Assembly: GCF_018069805.1 (NCBI RefSeq)
Contig: NZ_JAGPYN010000005.1
Coordinates: 1-64,000, forward strand
DNA: 64,000 nucleotides
Direction of reading: 5' to 3'
From: Pseudoalteromonas ostreae
GTDB taxonomy: Bacteria > Pseudomonadota > Gammaproteobacteria > Enterobacterales > Alteromonadaceae
Part shown: one piece after another, positions 57,015 through 64,000 of the stretch
How the letters are laid out: each line of letters opens with the position of its first letter
How positions within the stretch are numbered: position 1 is the first letter of the stretch
Position numbers and translations under genes: made by a program
Notes under the pieces: generated by a model
Database searches by the model: none
The model's input: the letters and a program-made list of their open reading frames with translations, nothing else
Told to the model about the DNA's origin: nothing

Positions 57015-58039
57015 AAATACTTTATGGCATTCAAGGAACTGGGAACGGTCATATCACCCGAGCGCGAATAATGGCGAGTGCGTTCAAAAAAATGGGTGTT
57101 GCAGTGGATTATGTGTTTTCAGGGCGAGCCCAGCAGAGTTACTTCGATATGGACGAGTTTGGCAATTACCGCACCTTTCGAGGGTTATCATTTACCACTC
57201 AAAATGGTCAAATAAATAGTTATCAAACAGTGAAAAATAGCCGTATATGTAAATTGCGCCAAGACATTAAACAGTTAGATGTTTCGGGTTATGATTTTGT
57301 ATTTAATGACTTTGAACCGATCACCGCATGGGCTGCAAAACGCCAAGGAGTAAAGGTGATTGGCATGAGTCATCAAGCAGCATTTTTATCACCCAAGGTG
57401 CCAATGTTTGGCAGCAACTTGCTGCGTCGTTCATTCATAAAATACTATGCACCTGCCGATGTCCATTTGGGCGTGCATTGGCAACCATTTGCGCACAATA
57501 TCATTCCCCCTTTTATTGCTCATCATCAGCATGATAACCCGGTCAATATAGATAATAAAATATTGGTATATCTACCTTTTGAAGAACTGCAAAGTGTGAT
57601 TGATTATTTGCAAGAGTTTCCTGACAAAGAGTTTTATTGTTACCACCCGCAGGCACAGGATAGCTCAACAGCGAATATTCATTTACGAGCACCTTCGCGT
57701 AGTGGCTTTTTAAATGATTTAGCTAATGCCAGTGGTGTGATCGCTAATGCTGGTTTTGAGCTCTCTAGCGAAGCGCTAAAACTAGGGAAAAAACTGCTAT
57801 TAAAGCCATTATTAGGGCAATTCGAACAAGATGCCAATGCGCAAACATTATTAGCAATGAAAGCCGCGCACGTAATGAACTATTTAAACCCCAATGCGCT
57901 GGACGATTGGATCAATAGCACTTCAAAAAAACAAATTAATTTTCCAAGTGATCCACAACCGCTGGTTGAGTGGTTAGCTGCCAAACAGTGGCATAATACG
58001 CAGGAATTGCATCAAAATTTATGGGCTTCGATAAGCTAA
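57011..58039 (+). CDS. MJ1255/VC2487-type glycosyltransferase
   Basis: A 342-residue GT-B-like protein with MKILYGIQGTGNGHITRARIM at its start (quoted in part: GIQGTGNGHITRAR), FNDFEPITAWAAKRQGVKV, and the C-terminal donor-site-like LANASGVIANAGFELSSEAL. This matches the family named after MJ1255 and VC2487. Acceptor and sugar are unknown; pairing with a PAP2 phosphatase points to a lipid-linked substrate. The start at 57011 lies in the ATGA overlap and matches the family; the frame upstream is not used. Confidence 0.85.
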   Translation: MKILYGIQGTGNGHITRARIMASAFKKMGVAVDYVFSGRAQQSYFDMDEFGNYRTFRGLSFTTQNGQINSYQTVKNSRICKLRQDIKQLDVSGYDFVFNDFEPITAWAAKRQGVKVIGMSHQAAFLSPKVPMFGSNLLRRSFIKYYAPADVHLGVHWQPFAHNIIPPFIAHHQHDNPVNIDNKILVYLPFEELQSVIDYLQEFPDKEFYCYHPQAQDSSTANIHLRAPSRSGFLNDLANASGVIANAGFELSSEALKLGKKLLLKPLLGQFEQDANAQTLLAMKAAHVMNYLNPNALDDWINSTSKKQINFPSDPQPLVEWLAAKQWHNTQELHQNLWASIS

Positions 58040-58154
58040 ACTCAAAATCAACGGTTTTTTTAAACATCATAGTAATTAAGAGCAATAATGTAAGCCAATT
58101 GTGTGTTATTTAACTATACTAACTTGCAGTGATTTATTTTAAAGGCTGTTGTTA

Positions 58155-60035
58155 ATGAGTTTACTCCAAAATTTGACTATTAAACGTCGTTTACAAGTCA
58201 ATGCATTAGTTGTTGGTCTCGCTATGGTCGTTATGTTGTGCGCCATTATTTATGAGGCACGTATTATGCTGAAACTAAATGAAACGATTCAGTATGCTGA
58301 AAAGCTCGATATACATGAACTGTCAATGCGTAAGTACGAAAAAGATTTTTTGTCTTATAAGCAAGAAAGTAGCTTAGAGTTATTCGATAAAGAATATGAG
58401 CTGTTGCAGGTTAAAATTAAAAGATTGGTTGAACTATCAAGAGAACTTGATATTGCCACTGCGCAAGTTGAGCAATTTGCAGTACTTGCCAAGCGATATA
58501 ATGACGACTTTCAAAAGGTTGTATCATTACAGAAGACAATTGGTTTGCACCCCAAAGATGCGCTGTATGGCGAACTGCGAGATGCTGTGCATCAAATGGA
58601 AACGTTGTTAGACAAACAAGATAACTATCATTTACTCACTTTGATGTTGCAGCTTAGACGTTCTGAAAAAGATTTTATGCTGCGTCTTGATCTTAAATAT
58701 TTAACACGTTTTGAAGATGGTGTCTCGCAGCTAGAGCGCCAAATTAGCAAGGAAAACGTGGCTTCAAGTGACCAATCTGAGCTGTTACGTTTACTTGCAA
58801 TTTATAAAAGTAAGTTTAAATCGCTAGTTGATAGTCAAGTTGCACTCGGTCTGGATTTGAACTCAGGTGCGCTTGGGGAAATGAGAGAGAGCGTTAAGCA
58901 AAGTGATGATTTGGTTACTTTAATTACAACTGCAACTAAGCAACAAGTTGAATCTACAGCTGCACAAACGCAAATGCTCGCTATCGTAATTTTTATTGTT
59001 GCCAGCTTACTGGTGATGATCTTGGTGTACTTGACAAGTCGCTCGATTATCGTTCCAATTGAGCGGGTTTACCACACCATCAATGAAATTCGTCGCAACA
59101 ATAATTTAAGGCTTGTTATAGAACACAGTGGTAAAGATGAAGTAACCACTATGACGATTGATTTTAATAGTCTTATAAATGACTTCAAAAAACTGATCTA
59201 CGAAGTGAATACTGCTTTAACTACACTAAATATAGCGACCGATCATTTGTCTGAGACCACCGCCGCAACCAGTTCAGGTATGCAAGAGCAATTGCACGAA
59301 GCGGATATGGTTGCAACCGCCGCCACTGAAATGCAGGCGACTATTCAAGATATTTCGCATAATACTGAAGCGGCAGCTAAAAAGGCAGAATCAACCAATC
59401 AAAGTGCTCAACAGGGGCGCAAAGAAGTTGAAGCAACGGTTAAGCAGATCAATCAATTATCTGATTCACTGGGTGATGCGTCTACTGTGGTATCACAGCT
59501 TGAAAAAGACGGTGAAACCATTGGTTCAGTATTGGATGTTATTCGTGGTATTGCTGAACAAACCAATTTACTAGCACTCAATGCCGCAATCGAAGCGGCG
59601 CGCGCCGGAGAGCAAGGCCGAGGCTTTGCTGTTGTCGCTGATGAAGTGCGTTCACTTGCACAGCGTACTCAAGAGTCAACCAAAGAGATTGAGAGTATTA
59701 TCTCGATTTTACAAGGGCGTACTCAAGAAGTCGTAAGCATAATGCAACGATGCCGAACACAAGGCGGCGAAAGCGCAGCACAAGCAACAAAAGCGGGTGA
59801 ACTACTGAACTCTATTACCGAAGATGTGCAAACTATTATGGAAATGAGCACGCATATTGCCACCGCAATTGACGAGCAAAGCCAAGTTGCTTCTGAGGTG
59901 AATAAAAACGTCGTGCGTATTCGTGATATCGCCGAAGATGCCTCAGCCCATTCAGCAACAAACGCACAAACTAGCGAAGAAGTATCAGAGCAAGCAAGAG
60001 TACTTTATAAAGCAATAGATAAGTTTAAGGTTTAA
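58155..60035 (+). CDS. Methyl-accepting chemotaxis protein with helical sensor domain
   Basis: A 626-residue receptor. TM1 is at about 14-36. The periplasmic region of about 240 residues is almost entirely helical, with repeated MRKYEKDFL and [10 protein letters not shown] signatures, the pattern of HBM-type (helical bimodular) sensors. TM2 is at about 275-297, then HAMP and the signalling domain with tip [23 protein letters not shown] receptors known elsewhere sense organic acids; the ligand here is unknown. The ATG at 58155 has AAGG 9 bp upstream. Confidence 0.92.
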   Translation: MSLLQNLTIKRRLQVNALVVGLAMVVMLCAIIYEARIMLKLNETIQYAEKLDIHELSMRKYEKDFLSYKQESSLELFDKEYELLQVKIKRLVELSRELDIATAQVEQFAVLAKRYNDDFQKVVSLQKTIGLHPKDALYGELRDAVHQMETLLDKQDNYHLLTLMLQLRRSEKDFMLRLDLKYLTRFEDGVSQLERQISKENVASSDQSELLRLLAIYKSKFKSLVDSQVALGLDLNSGALGEMRESVKQSDDLVTLITTATKQQVESTAAQTQMLAIVIFIVASLLVMILVYLTSRSIIVPIERVYHTINEIRRNNNLRLVIEHSGKDEVTTMTIDFNSLINDFKKLIYEVNTALTTLNIATDHLSETTAATSSGMQEQLHEADMVATAATEMQATIQDISHNTEAAAKKAESTNQSAQQGRKEVEATVKQINQLSDSLGDASTVVSQLEKDGETIGSVLDVIRGIAEQTNLLALNAAIEAARAGEQGRGFAVVADEVRSLAQRTQESTKEIESIISILQGRTQEVVSIMQRCRTQGGESAAQATKAGELLNSITEDVQTIMEMSTHIATAIDEQSQVASEVNKNVVRIRDIAEDASAHSATNAQTSEEVSEQARVLYKAIDKFKV

Positions 60036-60078
60036 AAACAGCAGCTAGGTTCTAGGGTTTAGGCGCTAGGAGTTAGCT

Positions 60079-60121
60079 GAGCTTTAAGCGCTAAGCCATA
60101 AGTTTTAAGCAGCCCTGAGTT
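60079..60121. repeat. Dispersed intergenic repeat, second copy
   Basis: GAGCTTTAAGCGCTAAGCC...AAGTTTTAAGCAGCCCTGAGTTG resembles 277-319. Directly before it, 60044-60077 contains CTAGGTTCTAGGGTTTAGG, a CTAG-rich motif of the kind also found at 13661 and 63651. No gene lies between 60036 and 60224. Confidence 0.6.
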
Positions 60122-60224
60122 GTTTGAAAGTTATGGCTTTTTTGTTTTCACACTTTTTTATTTTTAGGTTAAAGGTTACTCTCAGTTTTATTTCTCGACG
60201 ATAAACCAGTTAATTGGAGCCTCT

Positions 60225-60665
60225 TTGCTAAAGTGTAATCAGTGTGCGGCTAAAAAAGATTTCAAAATACATTTTTGGATGTCAAAAATAGACATGGTTG
60301 GGTTTATCTTTCTCAGCCTTTGTTTATCTATACCCATTGGGATTGTGGCTTTCTTAGCTGAGGAGTCGCAAAGTTTTGCTCGCTTTATTGCTTTTGCCGT
60401 TCTAATTTTTGCCGCAATTAAAAAACACGAAAAAGTGGTTGCACTTTTAATCGTTGAGTTTGTTATTGACTGGGCTCTTGATAAGGCTGGAATGTATGAG
60501 TTTAACTTAATGGTTGCAACAGCATTTATCCTCACATTCATAAAAATTGGCAGTAAGGTTTATGGATTCTTTTTTCAATGTGTGAATTATAAGTTTGATT
60601 TAGACATCTTTTGTCCAAAGTGTAATAAAACATATAAAAAAGTTAGGCTACCAGAGAGCAAGTGA
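60225..60665 (+). CDS. Small membrane protein with split zinc-ribbon cysteines
   Basis: A 146-residue protein with a TTG start at 60225, supported by GGAGCCTC directly upstream. CNQC at residues 4-7 and CPKCNKTY near the C-terminus could together bind a metal. Between them are three or four hydrophobic helices (MVGFIFLSLCLSIPIGIVAFL, quoted in part: FLSLCLSIPIGIVAF). The pattern suggests a membrane protein with a cytoplasmic metal site. I do not recognise a family. It begins the AT-rich accessory patch. Confidence 0.65.
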   Translation: MLKCNQCAAKKDFKIHFWMSKIDMVGFIFLSLCLSIPIGIVAFLAEESQSFARFIAFAVLIFAAIKKHEKVVALLIVEFVIDWALDKAGMYEFNLMVATAFILTFIKIGSKVYGFFFQCVNYKFDLDIFCPKCNKTYKKVRLPESK

Positions 60666-61032
60666 TAGCTAACTTAAAGTAAATAGGCAAGGGCGATATC
60701 AATCTTTTTACTCTAAAGTGCAGTGCTTTAAATAATAGAAAAGTTATGATTATTTGTAGTGGCTCATATCTTATCTTACAGTTTCGATAAATAGACTTGG
60801 ACTTCACCTAACTGGCATTTATGAGCAAAAGCGGTCGCTGGTAAAAGTTAAACTTAGTCCTGTTTTGATGAGTAGGATCCTAATTTTGTCTGATAACATT
60901 ATTAACCGCCGTTTTGATGCAAAATAACAAGCTTTGAATTTTAGCTATTTTAATTACTTGTTTACAAAGGTAATTATTGGTGGAATTATAAGAGTATATA
61001 ATATAAACCGTTTTGGTGTGTTATAAGCACGG
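60666..61032. other. Gene-free AT-rich stretch
   Basis: There are no open frames of note, no clear terminator and no obvious RNA fold. It ends with GTGTTATAAGC 10 bp before the next gene, which faintly resembles the boundary at 61566. Otherwise I see nothing in it. Confidence 0.5.
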
Positions 61033-61428
61033 ATGGATATGAGAGCACTTTATTTACTTTTATTTTTAGTTTCTATCAATGTAAGTGCTGATGCTTACTT
61101 TCCCAGCTGCTTTGAGTCCTCTACTTTTGAGAGGAATGGTAAAAAGCTATTTATTACACCAGATGATTTGTTAAACCGTCCTAATTGGGGCTTAGGTGAT
61201 GGCGAACCACCAATATCAATTGGTAGTGCAACAGAAAAAGTTATGTCATTTCTTCGTGATAAATACAGTGTTGAAGAAGTGATTTTTGCATTTGTTCACC
61301 TAAAGAGCCAAGTTTGTTCAATAGACCAGGAAATGCAAATAGTTTGGTTTTACGTTTTCGCTGCTGACTCACCAATTAGTCTTGTTGGTATCTCAATGAC
61401 TGGACGATTGATTGAGGCCGTAGAATGA
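61033..61428 (+). CDS. Small exported protein of unknown function
   Basis: A 131-residue product with a signal peptide (MRALYLLLFLVSINVSADA). The mature part has two cysteines (PSCFESS and SQVCSID) that could form a disulphide, and a C-terminal pattern IVWFYVFAADSPISLVGIS. No family recognised. Start at ATG 61033 or 61039; the second puts the signal peptide at the very N-terminus. It is an orphan gene in the AT-rich patch. Confidence 0.6.
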   Translation: MDMRALYLLLFLVSINVSADAYFPSCFESSTFERNGKKLFITPDDLLNRPNWGLGDGEPPISIGSATEKVMSFLRDKYSVEEVIFAFVHLKSQVCSIDQEMQIVWFYVFAADSPISLVGISMTGRLIEAVE

Positions 61429-61444
61429 CATTTTGGAAATATGC

Positions 61445-61572
61445 TTCTAACAAACCAAGTCATCGGAAAATCACTCACTGGCTGCGCTAAAACGTTCGTG
61501 TGTTTTCCGCTGCTTGTGGCATTATATTTCATGAGAATTTTGCTTTCATCTATGCTATCAAAGGGGTTATAT
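61445..61572 (+). repeat. attC-like site (integron cassette boundary candidate)
   Basis: The 128-bp segment starts with TTCTAACAAACC (an R''-like end) and finishes with GGGGTTATAT (an R'-like end of the GTTRRRY type). It contains an imperfect internal stem (GGAAAA at 61465-61470 with TTTTCC at 61503-61508). The next gene starts immediately behind it. Size and layout resemble the long attC sites of Vibrio-type chromosomal integrons. The R' word GTTATAT is the exact complement of ATATAAC at 62274-62280, just after the gene. No integrase gene is in the window. Confidence 0.4.
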
Positions 61573-62265
61573 ATGGATCTTGAAAAACAAATCAAAGTAT
61601 TTAAAGATTTAGGCTACGAATTCGCAGAAGGTGTAACTAAAGAGCTAATTCTTCGTGATGTATATGAAATGACATGGGAAGAAGAAACGGAAAAACATAT
61701 TGAAGAGAACCCTTTTTCAATTTTATATTATTTCTATGGATGGAGAGATTCTGCTGTAAAAGGACGCAATTATACAGATGATTGTATTTGGTACGATTTA
61801 GAGTTCTTTGATTCTAGATCTGAATATAAATGGTTTATGGAAAGAATGGGAGTTATTACCCATGGTGATATGATTTTTTCAGATATAACAATAGATACAG
61901 ATTCAGATGATTGGGAATGGATTGATTTTAAAGTTAACGGTATACCTAAGCGATGGAAATTGGAGAAAACGGGCATAATACCAGATCATTTTGTAGAACG
62001 TTTTTCATCTTTAAATAAAGAATTAGGTTTTTCGCGACAGTTTACCTATTACGATAATGGCGGGCAACAATGGGTCATTGATTATGCTAACAAATCAGAA
62101 CAAAAAGAATTTAATGAAAAAACAGGTTTAAATAGAGAGTGGCTAGGTGAAGGAAATCATTTTAAAGCTCTTCCAGAAAGCCATGATGAAGTACCATCTA
62201 AAACTCTACAGCAAAAATTTGTGAGTATATATTCAAAGTTAGCTAGTAGATTTCAAAGTCAATAA
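61573..62265 (+). CDS. Orphan cytoplasmic protein (immunity-like style), unknown function
   Basis: A 230-residue acidic protein starting at ATG 61573 with AAAGGGG 8 bp upstream; the longer frame from 61441 runs through the attC-like site and is rejected. It is rich in aromatic and acidic residues (WRDSAVKGRNYTDDCIWYDL, ITIDTDSDDWEWIDFKVNG), a composition often seen in small toxin-neutralising or cassette-borne proteins. No family recognised. It is flanked by the attC-like site and copy B of the 55-bp repeat. Confidence 0.65.
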   Translation: MDLEKQIKVFKDLGYEFAEGVTKELILRDVYEMTWEEETEKHIEENPFSILYYFYGWRDSAVKGRNYTDDCIWYDLEFFDSRSEYKWFMERMGVITHGDMIFSDITIDTDSDDWEWIDFKVNGIPKRWKLEKTGIIPDHFVERFSSLNKELGFSRQFTYYDNGGQQWVIDYANKSEQKEFNEKTGLNREWLGEGNHFKALPESHDEVPSKTLQQKFVSIYSKLASRFQSQ

Positions 62266-62275
62266 CAAAAGAAAT

Positions 62276-62330
62276 ATAACACATATGAGCCTTAACTCTG
62301 TCAATAGGCACTAGTGTTCTTTTTGACCGT
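62276..62330. repeat. 55-bp dispersed repeat, copy B
   Basis: This matches 14154-14208 at 51 of 55 positions, starting ATAACACATA and ending TTCTTTTTGACCGT. As in copy A it begins about 10 bp after a stop codon. The word ATATAAC at its left edge is complementary to the start of the preceding gene unit (GTTATAT at 61566). Confidence 0.85.
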
Positions 62331-62703
62331 CAATTCTAAATCAATAAATAAATTTGTTTACTTCGTCTGACGATGTGGCTGTTAAGGCAGTAGCTTAAGG
62401 CAGACACATATAAGCGCAACGTAATAGCCTTCATGTTATTGGCGCAGCATTTGCTTATTTTCCTCTTAAGCGCAGCGCCTCTTAACCGCTTTGTAAATAA
62501 TTCACTAAATTTTTTGCACAAAGAGAAGGGAATGAGAAGTAAATGAGGGAAACTTAGCGTTTAGTATTGGCATGCTTAAATAATCGATAATCTAACACGA
62601 ATATTACTAAGTGATTGAATCAAAATAGCAACTCCGCTATGGTTAATACATCAATAAAAATAAATTAAAAACGAGTTAATCAACAGGCTCGTTAGGTTTT
62701 ATA
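62331..62703. other. Gene-free stretch with short direct and inverted repeats
   Basis: It contains TTAAGGCAG twice (62393 region) and CCTCTTAA-S-CGC twice (62460-62495), plus weak inverted pairs around GCGCAACG and GGCGCAGC. A hairpin AACGAG...CTCGTT lies close to 62670-62695, just before the next gene. There is no coding frame of note. It could be decayed cassette or recombination-site DNA. Confidence 0.4.
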
Positions 62704-63060
62704 ATGTTCTGGAAAATTGGTCATTCAAAATATTTGATCGTAAATTTAGAAAAGGAAACTGAAGAATGGTGCCATTTCAAAATGGATGGCAATGTTTTTC
62801 ATAAGTCTATTTCAGGCTTTGTGGTAAATAGTGAAGGCGAAATGGTCCAAGAATTGAAAATGTATCAAGCATATTCAATTAGTGATACATATTCAATTCT
62901 ACCACTGTACAATATTTATAAGAATAAACTTTATGAAAGTCATATAAGTCAAACAGGGATGTATGCCCCAGAGTTCCAGACAGAAGTGATCTACCAAGAA
63001 GTACATAAGTGCTCAGAGAATGACTTACCTAAAAGCGCGGAGCTATTTAAATCTAAGTGA
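62704..63060 (+). CDS. Orphan small protein of unknown function
   Basis: A 118-residue product starting at ATG 62704 with TTAGG upstream. It is hydrophilic and rich in Lys, Tyr and Glu, with no signal peptide. It begins MFWKIGHSKYLIVNLEKE and contains YSILPLYNIYKNKLYESH. No family recognised. It lies in the same AT-rich patch as the preceding orphan genes and probably has the same origin. Confidence 0.55.
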   Translation: MFWKIGHSKYLIVNLEKETEEWCHFKMDGNVFHKSISGFVVNSEGEMVQELKMYQAYSISDTYSILPLYNIYKNKLYESHISQTGMYAPEFQTEVIYQEVHKCSENDLPKSAELFKSK

Positions 63061-63254
63061 ACGTATGTTAATTGAATTGGCACACATGCGACTGTCAGAT
63101 TTGATTGAATCTCATCTGTTCAGAGCATTTTAGGGCTTATTAAAACCTAAAACCTAGTTACTTCTCGTTACGCTTCACTGCACTCAACCACAACCACATA
63201 ACCAACTTTAACGCCGAGCAACTTACAGCTTACAGCTTAAAGCTCGCAGCTAAC

Positions 63255-63629
63255 CTAAGGTACAAACTTGATCGGTACACTGTCTTTATTGGCTTGATGT
63301 TCTGCGAGGCGTTGTTGGTAGGTTTGCCATAAATCGTCATGTTGGGCTTGTAGATGGCTGAAATATGCCCAGCTAAATAAACCGCTGTTGTGGCCATCGT
63401 CAAAGTCTAAACGCAGTGCGTAGTGGCCGACTGGCTCGATGCTTTTGATGCTAACCTGCGATTTACCGAGTACCAATTTCATTGGTTCGTTACCATGGCC
63501 TTGTACTTCGGCAGACGGTGAATGAACACGTAAAAACTCACTACTAAAAGTACATTGGGTGTCATCGTCAAAATAGACATCAAGGGTTTTGCTAACGGTA
63601 TGATGATGTACCTTGATAACTTGTTTCAT
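63255..63629 (-). CDS. DUF971 protein (gamma-butyrobetaine hydroxylase-like N-terminal domain)
   Basis: A 124-residue protein with the DUF971 pattern: LDVYFDDDTQCTFSSEFLRVHSPSAEVQGHG at the N-terminus (quoted in part: FSSEFLRVHSPSAEVQGHG), then VGHYALRLDFDDGHNSGLFS and WAYFSHLQAQHDDLWQTY. It usually follows hslVU in gammaproteobacteria, as here. Function is not established. Confidence 0.9.
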   Translation of the reverse strand: MKQVIKVHHHTVSKTLDVYFDDDTQCTFSSEFLRVHSPSAEVQGHGNEPMKLVLGKSQVSIKSIEPVGHYALRLDFDDGHNSGLFSWAYFSHLQAQHDDLWQTYQQRLAEHQANKDSVPIKFVP

Positions 63630-63650
63630 TGTTATGCCTGTGTATTGAGC

Positions 63651-63682
63651 CTAGAACTTAGAGCCTGGGCCCTAAGTTCTAG
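63651..63682. repeat. Inverted repeat of the CTAG intergenic type
   Basis: CTAGAACTTAG and CTAAGTTCTAG are perfect 11-bp arms around a 10-base loop. It lies between hslU and the DUF971 gene and shares its CTAG/TTAG words with intergenic motifs at 13661 and 60044. It may work as a processing or termination hairpin. Confidence 0.7.
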
Positions 63683-63690
63683 TTTTAAAA

Positions 63691-64000
63691 TTAAAGAATA
63701 AAGCGACTTAGGTCTTCATCTTCAACCAGTGCACCTAAATGCTTCTCAACATAGGCGGCATCAATGACTAAACTGGTGCCAGCTTGCTCTGATGCATCAT
63801 AGGAAATTTCTTCCATCAGTTTTTCCATTACCGTATGTAGGCGACGTGCACCAATGTTCTCGGTTTTTTCATTAACTTGCCATGCCGCTTTGGCAATGCG
63901 TTCGATGGCGTCATCGCTAAACTCTACACTTACTTGCTCTGTTTTAAGTAGTGCATGTTGTTGCTCGGTCAGTGAGGCATGTGGTTCGGTTAAAATACGT
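63691..64000 (-). CDS. hslU: HslU ATPase, C-terminal part (cut by window end)
   Basis: The last 102 residues of the ATP-dependent protease ATPase HslU, the partner of HslV. Readable motifs are [19 protein letters not shown] (sensor 2 region), [13 protein letters not shown] and the invariant C-terminus [10 protein letters not shown], which docks into HslV. The upstream part lies beyond 64000. Confidence 0.95.
   Translation of the reverse strand, partial: RILTEPHASLTEQQHALLKTEQVSVEFSDDAIERIAKAAWQVNEKTENIGARRLHTVMEKLMEEISYDASEQAGTSLVIDAAYVEKHLGALVEDEDLSRFIL

Noticed and set aside
61441..61572. Upstream extension of the orphan protein with a hydrophobic N-terminus
   Set aside because: It translates the attC-like segment; the ATG at 61573 has a strong ribosome site.
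62670..62710. Second integron boundary (CTCGTTAGGT just before the gene at 62704)
   Set aside because: GTTAGGT fits the R' pattern, but no matching R'' lies within a normal attC length, and the local AACGAG/CTCGTT hairpin explains the sequence equally well.

Overview
The window reads as chromosomal DNA of a marine gammaproteobacterium of the order Alteromonadales, most likely Pseudoalteromonas or a close relative. The reasons are the moderately AT-rich composition, the protein sequences as I recognise them, and local gene orders such as ilvGMDA with a leader peptide, polA...engB, a CsrB/C-type RNA before yihI, hutUH/hutC/hutI and hslU followed by a DUF971 gene. No rRNA, tRNA, phage, transposase or CRISPR array was seen.

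Layout. 1-620: the duplicated 3' end of an upstream gene with two copies of its terminator, a seven-copy heptamer array and a likely PhoB-dependent promoter. 620-4056: two tandem alkaline phosphatases, the second a lipoprotein with an added EF-hand-like loop. 4177-13652: an exported unknown protein, a double-VOC protein, an SDR, a small acidic protein, the haem-containing fatty acid cis/trans isomerase, a hybrid histidine kinase, an exported adhesin-like protein and a ModF-type double ATPase. 13653-15021: a graveyard of truncated accessory genes (RES, DUF4272 and DUF6881 relics). 15152-16030: a TraB/GumN protein. 16339-22035: the isoleucine/valine operon ilvGMDA (no ilvE) with leader peptide and attenuator. 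22264-22590: a decayed NMT1/THI5-like sensor gene. 22623-33000: a methyltransferase, carbonic anhydrase, AraC regulator, map with a ParD-like gene, ubiK, rep, a GAF-GAF-GGDEF protein with a decayed EAL-like tail, cytochrome c5 and elbB.

33271-44504: a region similar to the E. coli polA-spf-yihA-csrC-yihI-hemN segment, but carrying an inserted lipase/foldase pair, a YceI and DUF1285 pair and cytochrome c4. It holds two small-RNA loci: one strong CsrB/C-type RNA and one undescribed structured candidate. DnaA-box-like motifs lie upstream of polA and an FNR-like box upstream of hemN. 44615-47545: a dCache chemoreceptor and a YeeZ-like protein. 47542-56256: the histidine utilisation genes hutH, hutU, hutC, hutI and hutG. 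Two near-identical HutC operators are visible, an EAL-domain gene interrupts the cluster, and hutG is joined to rraA. 56475-60035: a PAP2 phosphatase/glycosyltransferase pair and a second chemoreceptor.

60036-63254: a second, AT-rich accessory patch of orphan small genes. It contains an attC-like site and shares a 55 bp repeat with the relic island 48 kb away. I infer a dispersed set of integron-cassette-like or orphan immunity-type genes; this is the least explained part of the window. 63255-64000: a DUF971 gene and the 3' end of hslU, cut by the window edge.
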